A stretch of 64,000 bases of DNA, taken from positions 186,001 to 250,000 of the forward strand of contig NZ_MVDD01000001.1 of NCBI RefSeq assembly GCF_002843315.1, given 5' to 3'. Position 1 is the stretch's first letter, and each line of letters begins with the position of its first letter. A program made the translations under genes and the position numbers. The stretch comes from Labilibaculum filiforme (GTDB taxonomy: Bacteria; Bacteroidota; Bacteroidia; Bacteroidales; Marinifilaceae). Under the pieces are notes generated by a model that saw only the letters and a program-made list of their open reading frames with translations, had not been told where the DNA came from and did not search any database. Positions 19,526-27,683 of the stretch are shown here, piece by piece.

Positions 19526-20131
19526 TTATTGGTTTTCTGATTTTGATTCTTTCATATATTCCTGCAACCAATCTGGTATTGGACTTTCAGGTAGTGGAAC
19601 TCTAGCATTTGGAACACTCGACAGACTATTTACCCGTCCGTGAGGAACCTCCCGGTGACATTCCCAACATACACGATCTTGCGTATTGTGAGCATGATTT
19701 GGCACCTGAGATGCTAATTTTGGATCAGTAAGCGTTTGACTGTGGCAACGAATGCAATTGTTATGAACCACCTTCTTGCCTTCCTCCAAAATAAAGATAA
19801 CTTCCGGTTCCATTCGCAAGGCAAACATACTTGCATGTCGCAAGCCATCTTTAGCCTTAAAATAGTACTTGTTAATTACATTGTTATGCGGAACATGACA
19901 ATCGTTACAAGTAGCTACTTCGCGATGAGAACTATGCTGATAAGTGGCAAATTGCGGTGCCATAACATGGCAGTTCACGCAAGTCTCGGGATTGTCGGAC
20001 AAATACGATGCTGCCTTTGAAAGGTAAAGCACATAAAAGCCAAGTCCAACAAAAATTCCCAAAGACACCAAAACCGGCAGTTTCCATTGTGGTGGAGGTG
20101 TTAGAAATTTGAATAGTTTTCTCATTAGCAA
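19526..20131 (-). CDS. nrfH: NrfH, tetraheme quinol dehydrogenase subunit of nitrite reductase
   Basis: A 201-residue NapC/NirT-family cytochrome that takes electrons from menaquinol and passes them to NrfA. One N-terminal membrane anchor (about residues 17-38) is followed by four heme motifs: CVNCH (51-55), CNDCH (75-79), CIRCH (126-130) and CWECH (155-159). It lies between the porin-like gene and nrfA with short spacing (30 and 19 bp), so the three form an operon. Confidence 0.96.
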   Translation of the reverse strand: MLMRKLFKFLTPPPQWKLPVLVSLGIFVGLGFYVLYLSKAASYLSDNPETCVNCHVMAPQFATYQHSSHREVATCNDCHVPHNNVINKYYFKAKDGLRHASMFALRMEPEVIFILEEGKKVVHNNCIRCHSQTLTDPKLASQVPNHAHNTQDRVCWECHREVPHGRVNSLSSVPNARVPLPESPIPDWLQEYMKESKSENQ

Positions 20132-20161
20132 AAGTTTTGAGTATAGGATTTGCCTGTGGCA

Positions 20162-21424
20162 TTATTTTTTTAAGAAATCAGGGGTAAAAACAAGCATTAC
20201 CCATCCCCAGTTCTGAGTTTCGTCTTTGTCACCACCTTTTAATGCTTGCATAGAATCGGAAGCAAACATCTGAGAATAACCTGCTTGAAACGTTACATTG
20301 CCAGAATATTTGTAAGCTACAGAAAGATCGATTTCAGTTCCTAAATACTTATCCTGCTTCTCTGTTCCGCTGTATAAATCGGCCTGTGATGAAAATGCAT
20401 GTACTGCTGTTGCAAAAGAAAATTTATCCTTCGCATAGTTTAATCCACCATAAATATCCTGAAGACCTACTGTACCAACATGGTTGCCAACATAAAAATA
20501 ATCCATGTGACCATTAAATTTGTGGTTGGTACCAAATAAGGGAGTAAATGAATTATAATCGTCAGCTTCGTTCGAATCTGTACCCGAAAGCACTTCAATA
20601 CCCAAATTCCCTTTCCAGTTAGCAGCTACAGGAAAATTCATTCCTACATTAAACATGTGAGCACTAATATCTTTCCCCGAGGCATGTTCTCCTGTTTGAG
20701 CATAAAGCGAACCTGTTAATGAAATCTTACCCGGACGATAGTTCATAATCGTACCAAAAGTTTGATTGTATTTTGAAGTTAAATCCTCAGGATCTCCAAC
20801 TATTGCTTCATCCACCTGAATTCCTACATTCATAAACAACAAGCTAAAGTCGAATTGCCCGGATTTTCGGTTGTACCATGCAAACTGCATGTTTTTGTAG
20901 CTTGTGTTATATAATGTTCTTTTTAGATCTTCACTATCATTATTAACCGCCAAACCAATATGAAATTGACCATTTTCGTCGGTATTCCACTTTAACAATG
21001 CTAAATCGTGACTTCTGGCTTGTTGCGCCCAACCCACATTACCTAAAATTCTTGAATCGTCGTAAACCAATTCCTGACGACCAACTTTTAAAGATAAATC
21101 TTCGTTAAAAAGTATCTCACCCCATGCTTCATGCAACATTAACTGATTTTCATCGGACATGTTTAGTTGGGCAACATCTCCCCATACTCTAACATCCTGC
21201 ACAGACAAGCCTACCCGGAATTTGGAGTCGTTGTAATTCAAATTAAGACGAGTGCGCTGAGAGGTAAAAAAAGCAGCATCATCGGTGGCATTAAATAAGG
21301 ATTTTAAACCATGGCGATACTCCGTACGCGGACGAAGTTCCCCATTAAAAGATAACTGTGCCATACTTATTAGTGGCACTAATCCTAAAAATAGGACAAA
21401 AAACAGACGTAGTAGATTCTTCAT
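20162..21424 (-). CDS. Outer-membrane porin-like beta-barrel of the nrf operon
   Basis: A 420-residue protein with signal peptide (to about residue 22, PLISMAQ) and then alternating beta-strands to a C-terminal aromatic strand (WGWVMLVFTPDFLKK). The N-terminal segment with ELRPRTEYRHG and SQRTRLNLNYNDSKFRVGLSVQDVRVWG resembles the alginate-export/phosphate-selective porin type. As first gene of the porin-nrfH-nrfA unit it may carry nitrite or ammonium across the outer membrane; that role is inferred only from context. A palindrome lies 30 bp upstream of its start. Confidence 0.75.
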   Translation of the reverse strand: MKNLLRLFFVLFLGLVPLISMAQLSFNGELRPRTEYRHGLKSLFNATDDAAFFTSQRTRLNLNYNDSKFRVGLSVQDVRVWGDVAQLNMSDENQLMLHEAWGEILFNEDLSLKVGRQELVYDDSRILGNVGWAQQARSHDLALLKWNTDENGQFHIGLAVNNDSEDLKRTLYNTSYKNMQFAWYNRKSGQFDFSLLFMNVGIQVDEAIVGDPEDLTSKYNQTFGTIMNYRPGKISLTGSLYAQTGEHASGKDISAHMFNVGMNFPVAANWKGNLGIEVLSGTDSNEADDYNSFTPLFGTNHKFNGHMDYFYVGNHVGTVGLQDIYGGLNYAKDKFSFATAVHAFSSQADLYSGTEKQDKYLGTEIDLSVAYKYSGNVTFQAGYSQMFASDSMQALKGGDKDETQNWGWVMLVFTPDFLKK

Positions 21425-21949
21425 AGTTTATTAGGATAGGTTTCCATTAAAAAACTGTGTATTAACACAGTAATGCTATAGATTATAATGCAATACTAAA
21501 TAGATTAATGATGTATTTCAACATTAGAAGATTATTTAAATTTATTATATTTAAATTTTAATACCTTTTTATCCTTTACTATTCTTGATATTCAAGCTTT
21601 TCGTACCAATGATTATACAAACAGGACCAACTTAATTTGTTTTTAATCTTAATAAACACAGCCTTTATCGTATTTAATACTTACTATTTTTCCTAGGCAC
21701 AACAGATATTTATCTTCGATAATAAAGACAAATGTCATACTTTAGAAAAGAGATCATCTTACTCACAACAAGTTACACGAATTCGATGAAAAAACCATAT
21801 TATAATGTTCACCTGAGGTACTATTGGGCCTGTTTTTATATTATAAAGAAAAGCGTATCTTGAACTCCCATATTCGGCAACATACGGGACATAAGGCTTT
21901 ATTCCGAATAGCTATAAAATTTGACACACGAAATAAAATTTTATTAAAT
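21425..21949. other. Divergent intergenic region porin-nrfHA / ccsBA
   Basis: A 525-bp AT-rich spacer between the nrf operon and the fused heme-lyase gene. It holds the palindrome at 21454-21471 and a small dyad around 21708-21723. An open frame continues 42 codons upstream of the ccsBA ATG from a TTG at 21824, but it has no membrane or signal features and I treat it as non-coding. Confidence 0.55.
21454..21471. promoter_or_regulatory. 18-bp palindrome upstream of porin-nrfHA
   Basis: ACTGTGT-ATTA-ACACAGT is a perfect 7-bp inverted repeat with a 4-nt centre, ending 30 bp before the operon start codon. The half-site spacing and form resemble CRP/FNR-family operators, which often control nrf genes. 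It could instead be a small RNA hairpin in the leader. Confidence 0.5.
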
Positions 21950-24900
21950 ATGAATAAGTTTCTGAATTTCCTATTCTCTATGCAAATGATGGGAGTGCTC
22001 ATCATTTTATTTGCGTTCTCGATTGGAACTGCAACCTTTATCGAAAATGATTTCGGAACTCCTGCGGCTCGTGCATTGGTTTACGATGCCTGGTGGTTTG
22101 AGCTCCTACTACTTTTATTAGCAATTAACCTAGTAGTGAATATTTTCCGTTACAAACTCTACAAAAAAGAGAAATGGTCTATATTCCTTTTTCATGCGGC
22201 ATTCATTGTTATTTTTATTGGATCAGGTGTTACCCGATATATTGGCTACGAAGGCAACATGCATATCCGAGAAGGACAAACTACGAATCAAATTACTACT
22301 ATGAGTTCCTTTATTGACGTTCAGTTACAAGCGAATGGACAAATTAATAGAGAGAGCGAAAAAGTTACTGTTTCATCGGTTAAGACTACCGAATACCATA
22401 ATCGTTTAGATATCGATAATAAGGAGGTTGAGATTTCGCTAAGAACCCTAATTCTTAATGCTCAATCGACTATTGCACAAAGCATGAACGGCAAGCCGAT
22501 TATGGAAATGGTAGCAGTTGGTAACGAAGGAATGTCGGGAATGCAAAGTTTTACTCTTGAATACATGGATCAGAAAAACATTAGTGGCAATCTATTAAGT
22601 TTTGGAGGTCCTGCGAATTCAAATTCTGTTGTTTTTGATTACACCGATAGCCTTCGAATGAACAGTCCTTTTGACTTTTCGGAAGTTAGTATGATGGGAG
22701 GAGATCCGATTGCTATGGATGCCAACAAGTGGCACGTAATTTCGCCTAAAAAACTATACGATTTAAAGGGTAGTAAAATCGTTATTAAAAACTTTTTCCC
22801 TGCCGCGATTTACAAATACATTCAAGGGGAGGATAAAAATGCTCCTAGCGTATTGGTTTTTGATGTGAAAAGTGGAAACGAACACAAAGAATTGATCGTG
22901 AAAGGCGCTGGAAATTATGTGAGTGCTCCAAGCAATTTATCAATTAATGGTATTGATGTTGCGATTGCTTATGGGCCAAAAAATATTGAAATTCCATTCT
23001 CGCTGCAATTAAATAAATTTATTTTAGACAGATATCCAGGTTCCAACAGTCCATCGTCATTTGCCAGCGAAGTAACTCTTCACGACAAAAAAAATGGCAT
23101 TGAACAAAACCATCGCATTTTCATGAATAACATCCTAAAATACGAAGGATATAGATTTTTTCAGGCCTCCTACGATACCGATGAAAAAGGAACTGTTCTT
23201 TCCGTAAATCACGACCATTGGGGAATGATGATTACCTACTTTGGTTATTTTATTCTGATGTTGGGTATGGCTTGGTCGCTGATTAATCCGTTTACCCGTT
23301 TTAAAACTTTGGGCGCAAAATCGAAAAGCGCAAAAACAATTGCAGTTTTAGCTTTCCTTGTTGCTGGTAGTGTTTTGCCTGCATCTGCTCAAAATGAAGT
23401 TTTACCAATCGTTCCATTAAAACAATCGCAAGATTTTGGAAAACTATTGGTGCAAGATAATGGTGGTAGATTCGAGCCAATTAATACTATGGCCAGTGAG
23501 ATTGTTCGTAAAATCACTAAAAAGAATAAATTTCAAGGATATCCTGCCGAACAGGTATTTTTAAGTATGATTGTAAATCCACAGCAGTGGCAAACCGTTG
23601 CCATGATTAAGGTTGGAAATGCAGATTTAGCAAAAGAACTTGGTATTTCGGGTAAATATGGATCGTTCCAACACTTTTTAAATGTGCAAGGGCAATATAA
23701 ACTTTCACAACAAGTACAGAACGCCTATTCGCTAAAACCATCGCAACGCTCGGCTTACGATAAGGAAATTATTTCGGTGGATGAAAGAATTAATATTACT
23801 TACATGGTGTTTACCGGCGAATTTTTAAAGCTATTCCCCGACCCGAATGACGACATGCATGCTTGGTACAATCCTACCGAACCAATCCATCTTTCGGGCG
23901 ATGATTCTCTGTTTGTAAAAAAATCGGTGTTAATGTTGGGACAAGCCTTAAATAACGGTGATTATACAAACGCCGATAATTACATTGCAGGAATAAAAAC
24001 CTATCAAAACCGATTTGCGCAGAACGTTATTCCTTCCCCAATCAAACAAAAAATTGAAATTCTATACAATAATGTCAACATCTTTAAAAGGTTATTCCCT
24101 TACTACTTGCTAATTGGCTTCTTTTTGATCGTATTTCTAGTGATTCAGATCATCCATCCGAAATTTCCGATGAAATGGATCATGCGAAGCGCTATGCTGA
24201 TATTAGGAATCGGATTTATTTTACATACAACGGGTTTGGCTGCCAGATGGTACATTTCCGGTCATGCGCCCTGGAGTAATGGTTTTGAGTCGATGACCTA
24301 CGTTGCTTGGGCTTGTTTGCTTTCCGGATTTATTTTTGTGAAAAAATCAGATTTTGCTTTAGCCGCAACATCTGTGCTTGCCGGATTAACACTTTTTGTC
24401 GCTCATTTAAGTTGGATGAGTCCAGAGGTTACCAACTTGGTTCCGGTACTTAAATCGTATTGGCTAACCATTCATGTGGCAATTATTACTGCTAGCTACG
24501 GATTTCTTGCTTTAGCAGCTATTTTAGGCATGATCAACCTTTTTCTATTCAATTTGCAGAGTAAGAAAAATTTGGAGCGCATTAAAGGAACCGTAACCGA
24601 CCTTTCTCGCATTAGCGAAATGACCATGACTATTGGTTTGTACTTTCTTACTATTGGAACTTTTCTGGGTGGAATTTGGGCCAACGAATCGTGGGGACGA
24701 TACTGGGGCTGGGATCCAAAAGAGACTTGGGCACTGGTAAGTATTTTGGTGTATAGCTTTGTGTTACACATGCGCTTTATTCCAGGTTTAAAATCGGTTT
24801 ACTCCTTTAATATTGCTTCGGTTTGGGGCTATAGTTCAATTTTAATGACCTATTTTGGTGTGAACTACTATTTGGCAGGGATGCATTCTTACGCAAAAGG

Positions 24901-25021
24901 AGATCCTGTACCAGTTCCAACTTGGGTGTACTACTCGATTGCAATTCTTTTGATATTAAGCTTAACTGCTTACTTCAACTATAAAAAACACAATTCAATC
25001 CCCGAAGAAATAGAAGCATAA
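21950..25021 (+). CDS. CcsBA fusion, system II cytochrome c synthetase (NrfI/CcsBA-like)
   Basis: A 1023-residue fusion of a ResB-like half and a CcsA-like half. From the ATG at 21950, the N-terminal MNKFLNFLFSMQMMGVLIILFAFS starts the first membrane helix, while the upstream in-frame TTG adds only hydrophilic sequence. The ResB part runs to about residue 460 and is followed by a long periplasmic linker (about 470-700). The CcsA part has about eight helices and the WWD motif WANESWGRYWGWDPKETW near 910. It attaches heme to apocytochromes at the periplasmic side. It is divergent from porin-nrfHA and is the second heme-attachment system in this locus; in Wolinella, a CcsBA homologue (NrfI) is specific for the NrfA CxxCK site. 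Confidence 0.92.
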   Translation: MNKFLNFLFSMQMMGVLIILFAFSIGTATFIENDFGTPAARALVYDAWWFELLLLLLAINLVVNIFRYKLYKKEKWSIFLFHAAFIVIFIGSGVTRYIGYEGNMHIREGQTTNQITTMSSFIDVQLQANGQINRESEKVTVSSVKTTEYHNRLDIDNKEVEISLRTLILNAQSTIAQSMNGKPIMEMVAVGNEGMSGMQSFTLEYMDQKNISGNLLSFGGPANSNSVVFDYTDSLRMNSPFDFSEVSMMGGDPIAMDANKWHVISPKKLYDLKGSKIVIKNFFPAAIYKYIQGEDKNAPSVLVFDVKSGNEHKELIVKGAGNYVSAPSNLSINGIDVAIAYGPKNIEIPFSLQLNKFILDRYPGSNSPSSFASEVTLHDKKNGIEQNHRIFMNNILKYEGYRFFQASYDTDEKGTVLSVNHDHWGMMITYFGYFILMLGMAWSLINPFTRFKTLGAKSKSAKTIAVLAFLVAGSVLPASAQNEVLPIVPLKQSQDFGKLLVQDNGGRFEPINTMASEIVRKITKKNKFQGYPAEQVFLSMIVNPQQWQTVAMIKVGNADLAKELGISGKYGSFQHFLNVQGQYKLSQQVQNAYSLKPSQRSAYDKEIISVDERINITYMVFTGEFLKLFPDPNDDMHAWYNPTEPIHLSGDDSLFVKKSVLMLGQALNNGDYTNADNYIAGIKTYQNRFAQNVIPSPIKQKIEILYNNVNIFKRLFPYYLLIGFFLIVFLVIQIIHPKFPMKWIMRSAMLILGIGFILHTTGLAARWYISGHAPWSNGFESMTYVAWACLLSGFIFVKKSDFALAATSVLAGLTLFVAHLSWMSPEVTNLVPVLKSYWLTIHVAIITASYGFLALAAILGMINLFLFNLQSKKNLERIKGTVTDLSRISEMTMTIGLYFLTIGTFLGGIWANESWGRYWGWDPKETWALVSILVYSFVLHMRFIPGLKSVYSFNIASVWGYSSILMTYFGVNYYLAGMHSYAKGDPVPVPTWVYYSIAILLILSLTAYFNYKKHNSIPEEIEA

Positions 25022-25037
25022 AAATACATTACAATAG

Positions 25038-25067
25038 AGAGCTTCACACTTGCGTGAGGCTCTTTTT
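25038..25067 (+). terminator. Terminator of ccsBA
   Basis: A 10-bp stem AGAGCTTCAC / GTGAGGCTCT (one T-G pair) with a 6-nt loop is followed by TTTTT, 16 nt past the stop codon. Confidence 0.85.
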
Positions 25068-25270
25068 AAATTCTCTTGATCATTCTTAAAAGTTTGGGAA
25101 GAGTTGCAAATAGAACATTGTTATTTCTTAAGCACAGAACTCCAAAATGAATTCTCCAATTTTTAATTAAAAAAAAACAGATCATTGCTATTTTTGGGAG
25201 ATAAAAACTTTGTGTTCTTCGTGCCGTTCTTCGTGGTTAAATCGTATTTGTAATTTATTTTATTGCTATT

Positions 25271-25319
25271 CCGACGCAAAAAAGTCATGCTTTCCAAATG
25301 ACAATTTTACTTGCGTCGG
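25271..25319. repeat. Nested inverted repeat (two-tier stem)
   Basis: Outer arms CCGACGCAA (25271-25279) and TTGCGTCGG (25311-25319) are a perfect 9-bp inverted repeat. Inside, GTCAT (25284-25288) pairs with ATGAC (25298-25302). The two-tier stem could form in DNA or RNA and looks like a REP-type element. Copies elsewhere in the genome cannot be checked here. Confidence 0.55.
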
Positions 25320-25340
25320 TATGTACTGCTACCTCTAGTG

Positions 25341-25403
25341 CCCAGGGTGACATTCGCTGTGCTCATTTACCCTGGGTTATTGGGGTTTGAGCCCTTCAGG
25401 CTC
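25341..25403. repeat. Double hairpin, REP-like element
   Basis: Two adjacent hairpins: CCCAGGGT (25341-25348) with ACCCTGGG (25369-25376), and GAGCC (25389-25393) with GGCTC (25399-25403). From memory, very similar CCCAGGGT...ACCCTGGG sequences followed by a GAGCC-CTTCA-GGCTC hairpin are scattered between genes in many Bacteroidota. I therefore call it a copy or remnant of an interspersed element. Confidence 0.55.
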
Positions 25404-25522
25404 GAGGATTTTTAGACGAAAACTCCAAAATAAATTCTTAATTCCTAATTTATAATTCGTAATTAGCTACTGTCTTTGCCACAGTGTCAGGCTTGCTTGT
25501 TCAATGTTGAGAGAAGCAAAAA

Positions 25523-25548
25523 AAAAGGAAGCATCTCTGCTTCCTTTT
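25523..25548 (-). terminator. Terminator of the cupin gene
   Basis: A perfect 10-bp stem AAAAGGAAGC / GCTTCCTTTT with a 6-nt loop, followed on the minus strand by more T residues, lies 21 nt past the cupin stop. Confidence 0.85.
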
Positions 25549-25569
25549 CCTATATTTTATAGCTTTTAG

Positions 25570-26016
25570 CTATGCTTTATTCGTAGTAATCACAAAAATA
25601 ATGAGTGGTTCGTCGGTGGTGTTTTGTACCGAATGAAAACCTGTTCCACTTACCGCCGTAATGTTCCCCTTAGTAATTTTGTGACTTCTTACTTGACCAT
25701 CTACACCAGCTTTATCGGAATACTCTCCTTCGCCGTGCATTACCACGTAAATTTCTTCTTCGCCACGAGGACCATGATCGTGAAATCCGGCTTGATCGTG
25801 CTTGTTTAAAAAAACCATAAAACAACCAATCCGATTGTTGATTAACTCCTCGGCATCGAACATTTGCAAAAGATAAACAATGCCATTACCACCATACATT
25901 GGCTTTCGAGTATCAACACGAACAACAGACCGCTTGTTTTGCCCAAATGGAATAACACTTAGGTCGATATATTGAGAAATTCTTTCGATTACCTGATGGG
26001 CTTCAAGTGCTTTCAT
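25570..26016 (-). CDS. Cupin-domain protein
   Basis: A 148-residue protein with one cupin beta-barrel. Motif 1 is the segment HDQAGFHDHGPRGEEEIYVVMHGEGEY (about residues 71-97) with the metal-binding His, His and Glu; motif 2 is near GTGFHSVQNTTDEPLIIF. No signal peptide is present, so it is cytoplasmic. Cupins of this size are often small-molecule binding or isomerase-like; no specific substrate can be named. It is the last gene before a strong terminator and follows the short FKBP gene on the same strand. Confidence 0.8.
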   Translation of the reverse strand: MKALEAHQVIERISQYIDLSVIPFGQNKRSVVRVDTRKPMYGGNGIVYLLQMFDAEELINNRIGCFMVFLNKHDQAGFHDHGPRGEEEIYVVMHGEGEYSDKAGVDGQVRSHKITKGNITAVSGTGFHSVQNTTDEPLIIFVITTNKA

Positions 26017-26047
26017 ACTTTTTCTATTTTTATTTTGTAAAAAATAA

Positions 26048-26500
26048 TTACTCTTTTACAGCGATTAAATGAATATCGAAAAGTAAAACAGAACCGCCTG
26101 GAATGCCATTTGTATCGTAATTTCCATATCCTAAATGAGCTGGAACTAAAAGTGTTCCTTTTCCACCTTCTTTATAATAAGTGATTCCTTCGGTCCAGCC
26201 TTTTATTACTCTTTTTAATGGAAATGAAATACCTCTATCGCTACTTTCATCGAAAACTTCGCCATTTAAATAATATCCTTTATAAGCAACCTGAACCGTT
26301 GAAGCACTAGTAGGTTTTTCTCCTTCGCCAGCCTCATCAACCACATAATACAAACCAGATTCACTCCTTATGGCTTCCAACTTATTTGTCTTTATGTATT
26401 CAGAAATCTGCTTCTCGCTGATTACTGAATAATCTTTCTCAGAGCCACTTGAGCAAGAAACTAAAAAGGCAAACACAATGGCTAATAAACTATACTTCAT
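26048..26500 (-). CDS. FKBP-type peptidyl-prolyl isomerase lipoprotein (single domain)
   Basis: A 150-residue lipoprotein: signal MKYSLLAIVFAFLVSC with lipobox LVSC (Cys16), a short linker, then an FKBP domain (about residues 65-148) with VQVAYKGYYLNGEVFDES, VIKGWTEGITYYKEGGKGTLLVPAHLGYG and IPGGSVLLFDIHL. It should speed up cis-trans proline isomerisation in the periplasm. It is a close paralogue of the neighbouring two-domain gene and most like that gene's second domain; the signal-peptide DNA of the two is almost the same. Spacing to the upstream gene is 40 bp. Confidence 0.92.
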   Translation of the reverse strand: MKYSLLAIVFAFLVSCSSGSEKDYSVISEKQISEYIKTNKLEAIRSESGLYYVVDEAGEGEKPTSASTVQVAYKGYYLNGEVFDESSDRGISFPLKRVIKGWTEGITYYKEGGKGTLLVPAHLGYGNYDTNGIPGGSVLLFDIHLIAVKE

Positions 26501-26540
26501 TTTTATTCTTTTTATCGCTTGAAGAAATACGCAAATTCAA

Positions 26541-27374
26541 TTAGTTCACCGAAATTAATTTTACATCGAAAATAAGCACCGAACCACCAGGAATAGTAGA
26601 ATAATTGTAGTTACCATAAGCTAATGCTGCAGGAATAAATAATTTTCCATTCCCTCCTTCTTTATAATAAGTTATCCCTTCGGCCCAACCCTTAATTACC
26701 TGATTCAAACCAAAAGAAACTCCATTACTACCACTTTCATCGAAAACCTCTCCATCCAAATAGTAACCTTTATAAGCGACTGTTACATTCGAAGTAGCTG
26801 TAGGTTGAACTCCTGTCCCTTCCTCTTCAATAGTATAATATAAACCAGTATCGCTTCTTGTTGCATTGATATCATTTGCATCCAAATAAGCTACAATATC
26901 AGCTTCATTCTTCTCTGCAATCATCTCAGGACTGTATACTATTATTTCGAAAATAAGTACTGAACCACCAGGAATTTCCTTATAATCTTTACTTCCATAA
27001 CCTAAATGTGCAGGAATCAACAAAATTCCTTTTCCACCTTCATTAAAATAGCTAAGTCCCTCAGTAAAACCAGTAATTACATTTTGCAAACTAAACGAGA
27101 CCAATTCGCCTTTACTATCATCGAAAGCAGTACCCGAGGTATAAGAACCTTTGTAAGTAACTGTTACACTTGAAGAACTAGTTAACTGTGCACCAGTTCC
27201 CTGCTCTTCTATTACGTAGTACAAACCCGAAGCCGTTTTTTGTGCCACTAAATTATTGGCAAGAATATAAGCTGCAATCTCGTCATCATTTTCCAACCTG
27301 TAATCTTTTTCATCATCGGAACTCGAACAGGAAACTAAAAAGGCAAAACACAAGGCTAATAAGCTATACTTCAT
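26541..27374 (-). CDS. Tandem FKBP-type peptidyl-prolyl isomerase lipoprotein (two domains)
   Basis: A 277-residue lipoprotein with signal MKYSLLALCFAFLVSC (lipobox Cys16). It carries two FKBP domains at about residues 65-150 and 190-276. Domain 1 has VTVTYKGSYTSGTAFDDS and IPGGSVLIFEI; domain 2 has VTVAYKGYYLDGEVFDES and IPGGSVLIFDVKL. Each is preceded by a small helical region (EIAAYILANN, DIVAYLDAND) with the form of the FKBP N-terminal dimerisation segment. The gene probably arose by internal duplication and is followed by a third, single-domain copy. Confidence 0.92.
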   Translation of the reverse strand: MKYSLLALCFAFLVSCSSSDDEKDYRLENDDEIAAYILANNLVAQKTASGLYYVIEEQGTGAQLTSSSSVTVTYKGSYTSGTAFDDSKGELVSFSLQNVITGFTEGLSYFNEGGKGILLIPAHLGYGSKDYKEIPGGSVLIFEIIVYSPEMIAEKNEADIVAYLDANDINATRSDTGLYYTIEEEGTGVQPTATSNVTVAYKGYYLDGEVFDESGSNGVSFGLNQVIKGWAEGITYYKEGGNGKLFIPAALAYGNYNYSTIPGGSVLIFDVKLISVN

Positions 27375-27683
27375 ATCTATCTATTTTATTAAGAAAAACA
27401 AATATAGTAAAAACTGGGAATGTTGGCGGTTACTGTCGTATTCGCTCCTAAAAATTTGAAATTTATGGACAAGCAACTTAGCACCTTCAATCCGATTTGC
27501 CTCAAAATAATTTGGAATTTTAAAACGCGAAACCTCAGTTTACAAATCTGAAGAAACTGTATTTTAGTTCGATTCACACACAAACCAGACAAGTCTACTT
27601 ACATGATGTAAATAGACCTGTCTGGTTTTGTAAGAGATTTATTTTCAATGCCCCATCTGAAGCAGGGGCAATATAGAATTGAA
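27375..27683. other. Intergenic spacer FKBP / symporter
   Basis: A 309-bp gap. Its notable content is the 23-bp-stem hairpin at 27582-27628. Left of it I see a weak CAGTTT/AAACTG dyad (27536-27560) and no convincing ORF. Confidence 0.5.
27582..27628 (-). terminator. Very long hairpin at the 3' end of the symporter gene
   Basis: Two 23-nt arms (27582-27604 and 27606-27628) pair at 21 of 23 positions. Both exceptions are A-C or C-A on the plus strand but G-U wobbles on the minus strand, so the structure fits an RNA made from the minus strand. It starts 55 nt past the symporter stop. It lacks a good U-run (tail GGTTTGTG), so it may be an mRNA 3'-end stabiliser as much as a terminator. Confidence 0.6.

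Larger units (their letters stand above)
25068..25522. other. Gene-free spacer with repeat-like structured DNA
   Basis: The stretch between the ccsBA and cupin terminators has no credible ORF. It is locally GC-richer than its surroundings at 25264-25410, where three nested or adjacent hairpins lie. It also holds a CTTCG-rich tract (25209-25240) and an AT-rich tract built from AATTC/AATTA words (25430-25465), which resemble degenerate interspersed repeats. A similar AATTA-rich tract lies between nqrF and nqrE. Confidence 0.6.

Noticed and set aside
21824-21949. N-terminal extension of ccsBA from a TTG
   Set aside because: It adds 42 hydrophilic residues before the first membrane helix; family members start at the ATG at 21950.
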